DNA of 64,000 nt from JAMXLO01 sp963812075 (GTDB lineage Bacteria > Pseudomonadota > Alphaproteobacteria > Acetobacterales > Acetobacteraceae): the NCBI GenBank assembly GCA_963812075.1, contig CAWETN010000017.1, positions 124,001-188,000 of the forward strand, in the 5' to 3' direction. The notes under the pieces were generated by a model, which made no database searches, was not told the DNA's origin, and saw only the letters and a list, made by a program, of their open reading frames with translations. Position numbers and translations under genes: made by a program. Positions 25,414-34,723 of the stretch are shown here, one piece after another (positions within the stretch are counted from its first letter, which is position 1; every line of letters starts with the position of its first letter).

Positions 25414-26244
25414 TCACCCCTCGATGATGGCGATGTCCGGCGCGGCGGGATTCTTCATACCGACGATATGGTAGCCGCAGTCCACGTGGTGAACCTCGCC
25501 GGTCACGCCGGCCGACAGATCGGACAGCAGGTAGACGCCGGCGCCGCCGACATCCTCGATCGTCACGTTGCGCTGCATCGGCGCGTTGAGCTGGTTCCAG
25601 CGCAGGATGTAGTGGAAGTCGCCGATCCCGGCCGACGCCACCGTGCGGATCGGTCCGGCGCTGATCGCGTTCACCCGGATGCCCTGCCCGCCCAGATCGG
25701 CGGCCAGATAGCGTACCGATGCCTCCAGCGCCGCCTTGGCCACGCCCATCACGTTGTAGTGCGGCGTCCAGCGTTCGGCTCCTACATAGCTCAGCGTCAG
25801 CAGGCTGCCGCCGGGCCGCATCATCGGCACCGCGCGCTGTGCCACCGCCACGAACGAATAGCAGGAGACATCCAGCGCCTGAAGGAAAGCCGCGCGCGGC
25901 GTGTCCAGGTAGCGCCCGCGCAGATATTGCTTGTCGGCGAAGGCGATCGCATGCACCACGAAGTCCAGCGTGTCCCAGCGCTCATGTAACGCGCCGAAGG
26001 CGGCGTCGATGCTTGCCTCATCGCCCACGTCGCACTGGAACAGCAGGTCCGAGCCGACGGTCGCGGCCAGCGGTCGCACGCGGCGCCCGAGCGCTTCGAC
26101 CTGGTAGGTGAAGGCGATCTCCGCTCCCTGTGCGGCACAGGCCGCGGCGATGCCCCAGCCCAGCGAGCGGTCGTTGGTCACGCCCATGACCAGCCCGCGC
26201 TTCCCCTGCATCGCTGTGCCTTTGGCGGGGGCGCGGTCGGGCAT
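25414..26244 (-). CDS. fabI: Enoyl-[acyl-carrier-protein] reductase (NADH)
   Basis: 276 residues. FabI features: GLVMGVTNDRSLGWGIAAAC at the cofactor loop, the catalytic pattern YVGAERWTPHYNVMGVAKAA with Tyr-x6-Lys, AISAGPIRTVASAGIGDF at the substrate loop. It performs the last reduction of each fatty-acid elongation cycle and is the triclosan target. The ATG at 26244 has AAAGGA six bases before; 26211 is the shorter alternative. Divergent from pdxH with a gap of about 120 bases, an arrangement common in alphaproteobacteria. Confidence 0.95.
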   Translation of the reverse strand: MPDRAPAKGTAMQGKRGLVMGVTNDRSLGWGIAAACAAQGAEIAFTYQVEALGRRVRPLAATVGSDLLFQCDVGDEASIDAAFGALHERWDTLDFVVHAIAFADKQYLRGRYLDTPRAAFLQALDVSCYSFVAVAQRAVPMMRPGGSLLTLSYVGAERWTPHYNVMGVAKAALEASVRYLAADLGGQGIRVNAISAGPIRTVASAGIGDFHYILRWNQLNAPMQRNVTIEDVGGAGVYLLSDLSAGVTGEVHHVDCGYHIVGMKNPAAPDIAIIEG

Positions 26245-26367
26245 GGTCCATCCTTTGCTGCGTCCGGAACAGCCGTCGTGGCACAGGCTTGTGTTGCGGG
26301 GCAAGGGGCGCTTGGCGTGGCGGTCGTGCGCCGGCAGAGTGCGCCCGATCGCAAGGAAGCCAGGTCC

Positions 26368-26964
26368 ATGCCAGACACGCTGCCCATCGTCGCCGACCCG
26401 CTTGTCCGTTTTCAGGAATGGATGAGCGAAGCGTGGAGCCACGAACCGGACGACGCCAACGCGATGACGCTGGCCACCGCCACACCGGATGGCGCGCCCG
26501 CGGCCCGCATCGTGCTGCTGAAGGGTGCCGATGCGCGGGGCTTCGTGTTCTACACCAACCTGGAAAGCCGAAAGGGCGAGGAACTGGCGGCCAACCAGCG
26601 CGCCGCACTCTTGTTCCACTGGAAGCCGCAGGGCCGGCAGATCCGCATCGAGGGCAGGGTGGAGCGGGTGACCGACGCGGAAGCGGATGCCTACTACGCG
26701 TCGCGCCCGCGCATCTCACGCCTGGGGGCCTGGGCGTCGGACCAGTCGCGCACGCTGCCCGAGCGCACCGAACTGGAACGGCGCCTGGCGACGTACGAGG
26801 CGAAGTATCCGGGCGAGGATATCCCCCGCCCGCCGCACTGGTCGGGTTTCCGCATCGTCCCCGAGCGCATCGAGTTCTGGCAGAACATGCCGTTCCGGCT
26901 GCACGATCGTACGGTCTATACGAAGACCGCCGGCGGCTGGGCGATCGGCAAGCTGTTCCCCTGA
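26368..26964 (+). CDS. pdxH: Pyridoxamine/pyridoxine 5'-phosphate oxidase
   Basis: 198 residues of the FMN-dependent oxidase that makes pyridoxal 5'-phosphate: MTLATATPDGAPAARIVLLK near residue 30, VFYTNLESRKGEELAANQRA for FMN binding, RISRLGAWASDQS, and a C-terminal PPHWSGFRIVPERIEFWQ block ending in a conserved dimer segment. The start at 26368 follows GCAAGGAAG. It is followed by the kinase gene seven bases later. Confidence 0.96.
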   Translation: MPDTLPIVADPLVRFQEWMSEAWSHEPDDANAMTLATATPDGAPAARIVLLKGADARGFVFYTNLESRKGEELAANQRAALLFHWKPQGRQIRIEGRVERVTDAEADAYYASRPRISRLGAWASDQSRTLPERTELERRLATYEAKYPGEDIPRPPHWSGFRIVPERIEFWQNMPFRLHDRTVYTKTAGGWAIGKLFP

Positions 26965-26971
26965 TCGGACG

Positions 26972-28459
26972 ATGACCGCGCCGCCGGAGCAGGCGGAGGT
27001 GGTGGCGTTCCTGCGCGCGCTCGCGGGTACGGACCCGGTGGAGACGCACATCTCGCTGGTCTTCGTCGGCGCCGATACCGTGTGGAAGCTGAAGAAGGCG
27101 GTCCGCCTGACGTTCCTCGACTTTACGCCGCAGGCCGCACGGCGTCGCTTCGCGCAGCGTGAACTGGAGTTGAACGGGCCGGCGGCGCCCGGCCTGTATC
27201 ATGATGTCGTGCCGGTGGTCCGACATGCGGACGGCACGCTTGGCTTCGGCGAGGAGGGCGACGGGAAGGCGATCGATTGGGTGCTGCGCATGGCGCGCGT
27301 TCCTGCCGACGACTTTCTCGACGCGGTGGCGGCGCGCGGCGGGCTTGATGCCGGGTTGCTCGATGCACTTGGCGATGCGGTTGCGGAGTTCCACAGCAAC
27401 CTCGTGCCGCAGACCGGCGAGGATCCGGTCGCTGCGATGCGTCGGGTGGTCGAGGGAAATGCTCGGGCAGCCTCCGACGCCGGCATTGGCGAGGACACCG
27501 TACACCCGTGGCGGACCTGCATCCTGCACGCAATCGAGGGCATAGAGCCGTGGCTGACCCGGCGCGCGCATGACGGGTTCGTCCGCCGCGCGCATGGCGA
27601 TCTGCACCTCGGCAACCTGTGTCTTTGGCGCGGCAGGCCGGTGCCGTTCGATGCGCTGGAATTCGACGAAGCGCTGGCGACGATCGACCTGGCCTACGAT
27701 TTCGCCTTCCTGCTGATGGATCTCGATCAGCGTGTTTCGCGGGCGGCGGCGAACCGCGTGTTGAACCGCTATGTCGCGCGCACCGGCGACGCGGCGCTGA
27801 CCGCCGGGCTGCCGGTGTTCCTGTCGCTGCGGGCGATGATCCGGGCGCATGTCGAGGCCAGGCGGGGCAATGCCGACGGTGCCGCGGGCTATGTCGCGGC
27901 GGCGGCGGCGTATCTGCACACCCGCCGGCCGATCGTGGTGGCGATCGGCGGCCTTCCGGGCAGCGGCAAGTCCACGCTGGCGCGCGCGCTGGCACCCGAC
28001 ATCGGCAACGCACCAGGAGCTCTGGTGCTGCGCAGCGACGAGATCCGCAAGCGCCGGCATGGCGTCGCTCCTGAGCAGCGCCTGCCGCAGACAGCCTACA
28101 GCGATGCTGCCAGCGAGGCGGTGTTCGGCGAACTGGCAGGCATGGTCGAGGCGACCGCGCGTGGCGGGCATGCGGTGGTTGCGGACGCAACCTTCATCGA
28201 TCCGCACCACCGGTCGATGCTCGAGGCGGCGGCGCGATCCGCGGGTGCGCCGTTCCTCGGCATGTGGCTGGAAGCGCCGTTGCATGCGCTCGCGGCACGC
28301 ATCGCTGCGCGCGAGCGCGATGCGTCCGACGCCACCGTCGCCGTGTTGCGCGCTGCGAGCGCGCGCGCGCCGGAACCAGGCAGCTGGCGCGTGATCGATG
28401 CCGCCGAGGCTGCGACCGCGCTGGCCCAGGCGTGCGGAGCGATCGATTCATTGGCGTGA
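26972..28459 (+). CDS. Bifunctional phosphotransferase-fold / AAA-type P-loop kinase protein
   Basis: 495 residues in two domains. Residues 1-330 are an aminoglycoside-phosphotransferase (APH)-like kinase with VWKLKKAVRLTFLDF, the catalytic loop RRAHGDLHLGNLCLW and the metal-site FDALEFDEALATIDLAYDF. Residues 335-495 are a P-loop kinase with Walker A GLPGSGKSTLARAL and a VVADATFIDP segment. This fusion is known across proteobacteria as a conserved protein of unassigned substrate. It is probably co-transcribed with pdxH. Confidence 0.88.
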   Translation: MTAPPEQAEVVAFLRALAGTDPVETHISLVFVGADTVWKLKKAVRLTFLDFTPQAARRRFAQRELELNGPAAPGLYHDVVPVVRHADGTLGFGEEGDGKAIDWVLRMARVPADDFLDAVAARGGLDAGLLDALGDAVAEFHSNLVPQTGEDPVAAMRRVVEGNARAASDAGIGEDTVHPWRTCILHAIEGIEPWLTRRAHDGFVRRAHGDLHLGNLCLWRGRPVPFDALEFDEALATIDLAYDFAFLLMDLDQRVSRAAANRVLNRYVARTGDAALTAGLPVFLSLRAMIRAHVEARRGNADGAAGYVAAAAAYLHTRRPIVVAIGGLPGSGKSTLARALAPDIGNAPGALVLRSDEIRKRRHGVAPEQRLPQTAYSDAASEAVFGELAGMVEATARGGHAVVADATFIDPHHRSMLEAAARSAGAPFLGMWLEAPLHALAARIAARERDASDATVAVLRAASARAPEPGSWRVIDAAEAATALAQACGAIDSLA

Positions 28460-28496
28460 CGGGTCATCGCCGAAAGCACGGCCGGCGACAAAGCCG

Positions 28497-29132
28497 TCAC
28501 CGGTTCCAGTCTGGCTTGCCGGGGTAGAAGTTCCATACCCGGCCCTCCCAGGGACCGGGATCGACCTCGACATCGGTGGCGGCCTCGTCGGGCACCATTC
28601 GTCCATCGACGTATTTGTGGCCGAGGCGCGACGCCTTGACCCTTTGGGCGAGGTCCTGAACGTCCGGCGACGCCCGCACGGCGGTCCCCGCGGTATCTGC
28701 GATGAACTGGCACAGGGCGATGCCGCCGGCGATGCACACGCGTCTCTGCTGTGCCGGACTGAACACCTCTGCCCCGGCAACCGAGCATCCGATGAGCTCG
28801 ATCCCATGCGCCTTGCTCTGGAACCTGCCGCGAAAGCGCCCGAAGAGGCGTCCGACGTTGCCGATCTCGATGTCGTCCTTGCCGAACTGGATGCCCAGGC
28901 CCTCCATACTGGTCGAGGCATCATAGTAGCCGTGCGCCAGCAGCGTGAGCAGCTGGATCCTGTCTCCCCCGAGATCCTTGAGCAGGTCATCGAACACCGC
29001 GCCGGCGTCGGTCTTCTCGTCGGTAAAGAACGGCTTGCCGGGAAGCCCCGGGCAGGTGACCGTCTTCGGCGTGGGGTCGCCATGCGCAAGCTTGCCGACT
29101 CGCTTGTCGATCACGACGTAGCTCTTTGGCAT
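28497..29132 (-). CDS. Putative caspase-fold (DUF4347/CHAT-like) protein in the export cassette
   Basis: 211 residues, no signal peptide. QLLTLLAHGYYDASTSMEGL near residue 60 ends a hydrophobic strand in His67-Gly, and HGIELIGCSVAGAEVFS near 110 ends another in Gly-Cys116. A strand-HG then strand-GC order is what clan CD peptidases (caspases, CHAT, DUF4347) show for the catalytic His/Cys pair. The 140-155 helix then ADTAGTAVRASPDV resembles the DUF4347 end. Assignment is by pattern only. It is last in the leftward cassette, 39 bases after the Cys-rich gene, so it may process or regulate the exported peptide. Confidence 0.6.
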   Translation of the reverse strand: MPKSYVVIDKRVGKLAHGDPTPKTVTCPGLPGKPFFTDEKTDAGAVFDDLLKDLGGDRIQLLTLLAHGYYDASTSMEGLGIQFGKDDIEIGNVGRLFGRFRGRFQSKAHGIELIGCSVAGAEVFSPAQQRRVCIAGGIALCQFIADTAGTAVRASPDVQDLAQRVKASRLGHKYVDGRMVPDEAATDVEVDPGPWEGRVWNFYPGKPDWNR

Positions 29133-29171
29133 GACGGCTTCCTCGAAGTCGGGTCTCGGCTTTTACCGACG

Positions 29172-29657
29172 CTACGACGGCGCTTCGCCTGCCGGTTTGT
29201 ACAACGCGTTCTCGGGCAACTGCGAACCGTCGCCTGCAACCTCGCGCTGGAGGTCGCTCGCTGTGCGGCTGTCGGTCACCACCTGCGGGCAACGGAAGCA
29301 GGCCGCAGGTCCTTCCTGGCGGAACCAGCGGCAGGTCGGGCGGATGGCACAGCGCGGCAGGGCGCGGACCACCGGATCGAGCATCGTCGCGATGCGCGTC
29401 GCCAGTTTGCAGTTCGCGCCGTCGAAGTGGCCGCAGCCGTGGCCCATGCAGGGTGCGGCGATCCGCATCACCTCGGAGGGTGCCGCGGGGCCTGCTGCGG
29501 CCAGCACATCAGGCGTGACGGGCTGCGCCTCGCTGAGGTAGCCGACGCGGAGACCGGTCTGCTCGGTGCCGGTCAGCACGCCGAACACCTTGGCATCGGG
29601 CACATCTGGCTGTGCGCTCGGGCACAGGATGGGTCTCTCGGGCGACTCGTGCGCCAT
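29172..29657 (-). CDS. Cys-rich protein of unknown function, possible metal or Fe-S binder
   Basis: 161 residues with eight Cys at 12, 70, 75, 83, 103, 109, 120 and 123, clustered as CMGHGCGHFDGANC, RCAIRPTCRWFRQEGPAAC and FRCPQVVT. The central Cys/His/Trp arrangement with very regular spacing suggests a zinc or iron-sulphur site rather than random Cys. The N-terminus (PERPILCPSAQPDVPDAKVF) also looks conserved in style. No CxxxCxxC radical-SAM motif is present. It sits between the peptide gene and the caspase-like gene, so a maturation role is suspected. I do not recognise the family. Confidence 0.6.
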   Translation of the reverse strand: MAHESPERPILCPSAQPDVPDAKVFGVLTGTEQTGLRVGYLSEAQPVTPDVLAAAGPAAPSEVMRIAAPCMGHGCGHFDGANCKLATRIATMLDPVVRALPRCAIRPTCRWFRQEGPAACFRCPQVVTDSRTASDLQREVAGDGSQLPENALYKPAGEAPS

Positions 29658-29724
29658 GGCCGATCTCCTCATGGAGTGAACGTGCCGGCAGCGCACGGGG
29701 CTGCGCCGCCGGCACGTCCGCGGA

Positions 29725-29947
29725 TCACACCGCGAGAGCGTTCACCGCACCCAGCGACACCGGGTTCACTGCACCCAGCGACACGTAGGGCATCGGCGGG
29801 TACGGGCCGGCGCGCGTGATCAGCGCGGCCGAGGTCAAGCGTCAGCCCGCCGGCCGTCATCGTCGCCATCTCCTTGAGCTGCTCCGGCGTCAGTGCGACA
29901 GGCTCCGGAAGGGAACTGGTGTCCTCCCTGGTCTTCAGCTTGAACAT
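29725..29947 (-). CDS. Candidate exported peptide precursor with GG-type leader and repeated core
   Basis: From the ATG at 29947 the leader reads MFKLKTREDTSS to LTPEQLKEMATMTAGG. Its LKEM and GG elements recall double-glycine leaders cut by C39 peptidases, though spacing is one residue off the usual rule. If one base is dropped near 29854-29858, the core is LITRAGPYPPMPYVSLGAVN and then a second VSLGAVN, ending ALAV with TGA at 29725, 73 residues in all. Unshifted, the frame runs to 29669 with Arg/Gly/Cys-rich text. The shifted core, with its tandem VSLGAVN, looks more natural, but which is real is open. It lies 44 bases after the exporter stop. Confidence 0.5.
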
Positions 29948-29991
29948 TCTGTTCTCCATGGTGTGTGGCGAGGCGATTTGCCGCGCCGGAG

Positions 29992-32164
29992 TCACGCTAC
30001 GGCAGCGTGGAGGTCGCGCGGTGTAACGCAGGTCACATCGGGGCGGGCATTTCGCCGCGGCATCTCGCGCACGGTGGAATCCACCACGACGAGGCAGCGC
30101 TGCGCCGAGCTGATCGTGTCGGGGCGATGCGCGATGATGATGCGGGTGAGCCCGAGAGTTTCGATCGCCCGGTTCACCTTCGCCTCGATCGTCGTGTCGA
30201 GATGCGAGGTCCCTTCGTCCATGAACAGGAAGCGCGGACGCCGGTACAGCGCGCGCGCCAGCAGCACGCGCTGACGCTGGCCGCCCGACAGCGACGACCC
30301 CATGTCGCCGATCAGCGTGTCGTACGCCATCGGCATGCGAAGGATCTCGTCGCTGACACCGGCGAGTTCGGCGCAGCGCTGCATGTGGTCGTGATCGAAC
30401 GTCTGGCCGAAGAAGCAGATGTTGTCGGCGATCGAACCGGAGAACAGGTTGTCGTCCTGCATCACCACCCCCGCGTGGTCGCGGAACGCACGCGCGCCGA
30501 AGGTGGCCAGCGGAATGCCGTCGATCAGCACGTCGCCGGACGTCGGTTCGAGCAGGCCCAGCAGCACCTTAAGCAGCGTCGTCTTGCCGCCGCCGGACGG
30601 GCCGGTGATCGCGACGTACTCGCCCGGTTCGACGACGAAGTTCACGTGCTCGAACAGCAGCGGCTCGTCCGGACCGTAGCGGAACGACAGGTCGCGGACT
30701 TCGAGCCGTCCCGCGGGCGGTGCGCGTCGCGTGCCGCGCTCGTACTCGGGCTCCGGCTCCGCCTGCGTGATGTCCGCGAGCCGCTGCAGATGCAGCTCGA
30801 TCATGCGCAGCTCGATCGCCTTCTCGACCAGCCGCGTCGCCTTGTCGATGAACTGCTGCTTGTAGGCGATGAAGGCGAACAGCATGCCGATGGTCATGCG
30901 GCTGTCGAGCACGGCGAGCGCGCCAAGATAGATCACCAGCGAGATTCTCCAGACCGAATACGGCGTCGTTGATCGCCTTGAAGCCGCCCTTCAGCCATTC
31001 GACCTTGGCGTTCGCCGCTATGACATCAGCGTAGCGGCCGGACCACACGGTGTTGCGGAAACTCTCGCGGTTGAAGATCTTGATGCTCTGGATCGCGCGC
31101 AGCGTCTCCATGAAGCTCGAATTCTCCCGCGCGCGGGCATGTACGAGATCGAGCGAGCGTGCGCGGAACACGCGATAGAAAGCGAGCCGCAGCACGGCGT
31201 AGACCAGCGTGGCGCCGACCACCACGGTGCCGAGACGGACGCTGTAGAGAAACACCATGCCGGCGGTCAGCACCGCCATCGCACCGTCGACCAGGGCGGT
31301 GATCAGACCTTCCGCCAGCAGGTTGCGGATCGGCTCGATCGAGCCGAAGCGCGACACCAGGTCGCCCATGTGCCGTCGCTCGAAGAACGGCAGTGGCAGC
31401 TTCAACAGGTGGCGGAACAGGTTGCCGCCAAGGTCGAATGCGAACCGGCTCTGCAGGTAGACCAGCACGCGCGATCGCAGCAGGCCGGCGCCAGCGTTGA
31501 ACAGCATCGCCAGCCCAAAGCCCGCGGCCAGCACACCCAGCAGCGAGCGATCGTCCTTGACCACCGCCTCGTCCACCGCGAGCTGCATGTAGAACGGCGC
31601 CGCCAGCACGTAGGCCTGCAGGATCAGCGACAGCACCAGAGTCTGCACCAGCGGCGACGCGAGCCCATGCACGCAGCCGACGAGGTCCGCCAGTCGCTGG
31701 CGCACCACGTGGTCGCCGGGCCGGAAATCCGCGGTCGGCGCCAGCTCCAGCGCGACGCCGGTGAAGTGCTGCGACACCTCGGCGGCGGTGAGGCGGTGCG
31801 GCCCACGCGCCGGGTCATGCACTTCGATGCTGCCGTCGCGTCGCACGCGCGTCAGCACGACGAAGTGCGTCATGTCCCAGTGCAGCACCGCCGGCAGCGA
31901 CAGGCGCGCGAGACTCGCCGGCTCGAGGCGCAGCGGCCGGCCGGCCAGGCCCATGCGCTCCGCGGTATCGATCAGCCCGGCAAGCGTGGTGCCCTTGAGC
32001 GAGACCTGGTGCTGTCGGCGCAGCGTCGCGAGGTCGCTTCGCTGTCCGTGATACGCCGCGATCATCGCGAGGCAGGCGAGACCGCATTCCGCGGTTTCCG
32101 CCTGCCTGATGTCCGGCACCGAACGGCGCCAGGTCGGGCGTCGCTGGATCACGGCGCGGGTCAT
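29992..32164 (-). pseudogene. C39-peptidase-containing ABC exporter (bacteriocin/peptide type), one frame break
   Basis: Three domains in order: C39 peptidase with Gln21, Cys27 (AETAECGLACLAMIAAYHG), His100 (HWDMTHFVVL) and Asp117 (EVHDPARG), all catalytic positions intact; a six-helix ABC membrane domain; and an ATPase with Walker A GPSGGGKTTLLKVLLGLL, signature SSLSGGQRQRVLLARALYRR and Walker B FLFMDEGTSHLD. The frame changes near 30940-30950, between VFGLENLA and VIYLGALAVLD; one extra base would account for it, giving 723 residues. Such exporters cut double-glycine leaders and secrete the peptide. Its ATG overlaps the adaptor stop (ATGA). Confidence 0.88.
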
Positions 32165-33413
32165 GACCAGCCTCCACGCAGGCTGAGGACCGGCTCGAAC
32201 ACCCATGCGAGCAGGGGACGACGATCGAACACGATGTCCGCCTTCAAAGTCATGTCGGGGCCGAGTGGGAAGTCGCGGCCGAACGCCGGCAGTGTCTGCC
32301 GGTCGAGCGCCACGTCACGCGATACGACGGTTCGGCGATCGCGATCGGTGCAACCAGCTCAGCGGGACGCAGCAGGTTGCGCGACACCGTGACGACGTGT
32401 CCGCCATGCAGCCCGAAACGCTGGAACGGGAACGCCTCGTAGGCCAGTCGCACGGTCTGGCCGGGCGCCACGAAACCGATGGCACGCGCGGGCACGAGCA
32501 GTTCCGCCTGCAGGACGCTGCCAGCCGGCACGATCGACAGCAGCGGCACGGCCGGGTCGGCCGCCAGGCCCACGCGCGCCTGCAGCGCCGAGACATGCCC
32601 CGCCACCGGTGCGCGGAGCAGATACGCGCGGCGGCCGGCGATCTCCGCCAGCCGCCCTTCCAGGTCGGATACCGAAGCGCGCAGCACCAGGATGCGCGCC
32701 GACAGCGCATCCGGCAGCTGGTGCAGCGCATCGCGCTGCTGCGTCACCGCGCCCTGCCGTTCGACGATCTGGCGGACGAGTGCAGCCTCGTTCTGGCGCT
32801 GTGCCAGCAGATTGTCCTGCCGGCGCTTGAACTCGACAACCGAGATGTAGCCTTGCCTGACCAGGTCGCGCACCGCGATGACCTGCTCGTCGGCGACCTG
32901 GGTGCGCGCGCGCTGTGCTGCCAGTTCGTCCTGCAGTGCAGCGATCTCGCCACCCAGAGCGTCGATGCGGTGCTGCACCTGTTCGCGCTCCGCCGCGGTC
33001 TTCGACTGCTCCACTTCGACCTGTTGCAGCAGCGATGCGCGCTGGCGGGCCAGGCTCTGCAGCACGCCGCTATCGACATCGCTGCCGCTGTCGTCGGTCT
33101 GGCCCACCTGCACCGTCAGCAGCGGCGCGCCGGCCTCGACCAGCTCGCCTTCGCTGACGGCGACCGCGACGACAAGTCCGACGCGGGGCGGCACCACCTT
33201 GGCGACGCCGATGGTGGGGGCCAGGAAGCCCGGCGCGCTTTCCTTGCGGGCGTAGCTGCCGCTGGCGAGCACTCCCAGGGCGGTCGACACAAGTGCCAGC
33301 AAGAGCCAGGTGAGGGCGGATGCGCTGGGCGGTACGGGCAGGGGGGCACCGGAGGACAGCGTATCGCGCTGGAAAGCGATCGCCTCGGGCCGGAACAGGC
33401 GGGATGGCGGCAC
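32161..33413 (-). pseudogene. HlyD/LcnD-type adaptor for the peptide exporter, frame break near the C-terminus
   Basis: A membrane fusion protein: one membrane helix (LTWLLLALVSTALGVLASG), lipoyl half-motifs, a long coiled-coil (residues about 110-240), then LLRAPVAGHVSALQARVG and RAIGFVAPGQTVRLAYEAFP. It reads MPPSRLF from 33413 and would end early as SHSAPT; adding one base at about 32313-32320 restores ALDRQTLPAFGRDFPLGPDM and the normal end VFEPVLSLRGGW at 32161, 417 residues. It is first in the leftward cassette and connects the ABC exporter to the outer membrane. Confidence 0.85.
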
Positions 33414-33592
33414 GGCAGACCCCTCGCTGGTTCATCCGACACTAGCGAGGTGTGTCCGCGAGGGCTGCGAACTGCGGCATATGCCGCGGGTGAGATGGGT
33501 CACAGCCGCAATGACACGCGGGCATTTGCCCGGCGGGCCGTCGAGCGGCTACAGAGGGGGGGTGAAAACCCGAGCGGCAACGCTCTTGGGAT

Positions 33593-33667
33593 GCCGGGTT
33601 AGCACAGTGGTAGTGCAGCGGTTTTGTAAACCGAAGGCCGGGGGTTCAAATCCCTCACCCGGCACCA
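33593..33667 (+). tRNA. tRNA-Thr (anticodon TGT)
   Basis: A full cloverleaf: acceptor GCCGGGT (33593-33599) pairs with ACCCGGC (33657-33663), D-arm AGCACAGTGGTAGTGC, anticodon loop TTTGTAA with TGT, T-arm GGGGTTCAAATCCC, discriminator A and an encoded CCA at 33665-33667. It lies between the exporter adaptor gene (divergent) and the beta-barrel gene (convergent). Confidence 0.97.
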
Positions 33668-33673
33668 GCCAGA

Positions 33674-34526
33674 TCAGAACCTGAAGTCCGCCACGATGAT
33701 CGGACCGCCTAGCGCCAGCTTCTGGATTATGGCGCTGCCGCCCTGCTGGAACGACAGATAGCGATAGCCCAGCGTCAGACCGAGGAGTCTCGTCTGATAG
33801 CCGATGCCGCCAAACGCCTGCCAGGTCGGATGCGATCCGCCTCCGCCGACGTCAAAGTAGAACGGCAGATAGAATCGCCCGCCGCCGAACCAGTCGGCGT
33901 CGCCAAGATAGAATCGCCCGCGGATTCCGCCGATGCCGTTCCAGATCGTTCGCCCGGCCGACAGCTTGCCGGAGCGACCCAGGGCGACGCTGCCGTCGGG
34001 CCTTGTGATGACGGCCGCCAGCGAAAAGTCCGTCGTCTCGTTGACCGCAAGCATCCGGTAGCCTGCCAGCACATCGACGTTCCCCCAGTTGCCCGAGGCC
34101 ACGGTGTAGCCGCCCGCCACGGTCCAAATGGTGCTTTGCAGGCTGACACCGATATCCCGGTCGATCGGAACGTGAACAGTACCCGAAATCGAAGGACCTC
34201 AACCTTGCGGAAGACGCGCCTAGACTGAGATAGATGATGTCGGTCGCGAGGGAGAAACGGTCGTAATCAATTTCGCCGGCCAGCATCGTGGCGAAATGCA
34301 GTTTCGGTATGTAGTCGCCGGGCCCGGTCGAGGTGGTCGTGGTGGCCGTCCCGCCGCCCAGAACCGGATATTTGACGGTCGTATCGATGGTCGGCAGCCA
34401 TATGTAGGGGACCAGATGGATAGCCAGGCTCGAGGCGCTGCCACTGTCCTGCGCGTGCCCTGGTTGTTGAGCCGCGGTGACGAACAGCGCTACCACTGCC
34501 GCAACCACGCCGATTCGTGCTGCCAT
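33674..34526 (-). pseudogene. Outer-membrane beta-barrel-like protein, one frame break
   Basis: Starts at 34526 with a signal peptide (MAARIGVVAAVVALFVTAAQ to GHAQ). The mature part has alternating polar/hydrophobic strands: IHLVPYIWLPTIDTTVKYPV, KLHFATMLAGEIDYDRFSLA, then after a frame change near 34196-34200, GTVHVPIDRDIGVSLQSTIW, VLAGYRMLAVNETTDFSLAA and a terminal strand ending FRF, as in outer-membrane barrels. Removing one base gives about 283 residues. Porin-like or small-molecule sensor; exact role unknown. It ends seven bases from the tRNA. Confidence 0.75.
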
Positions 34527-34723
34527 CCGACGCCCCCTTGCCGTTCGGCAGACGCTTGTGCGTCGCTCAACGGCATTTCGCAATAGCAGCCCGCCAACGG
34601 GCCGTGGCAGCGCGGCGCGCGGCTGGTGCTCCGGTCGGTGTTGGGCCGTGCCGAAAATGCATAGCGAAGCGCGCGGCGTCAGTGCATCATCCGGCGGCAC
34701 AAAACCTGCACGGGAAACGATAC

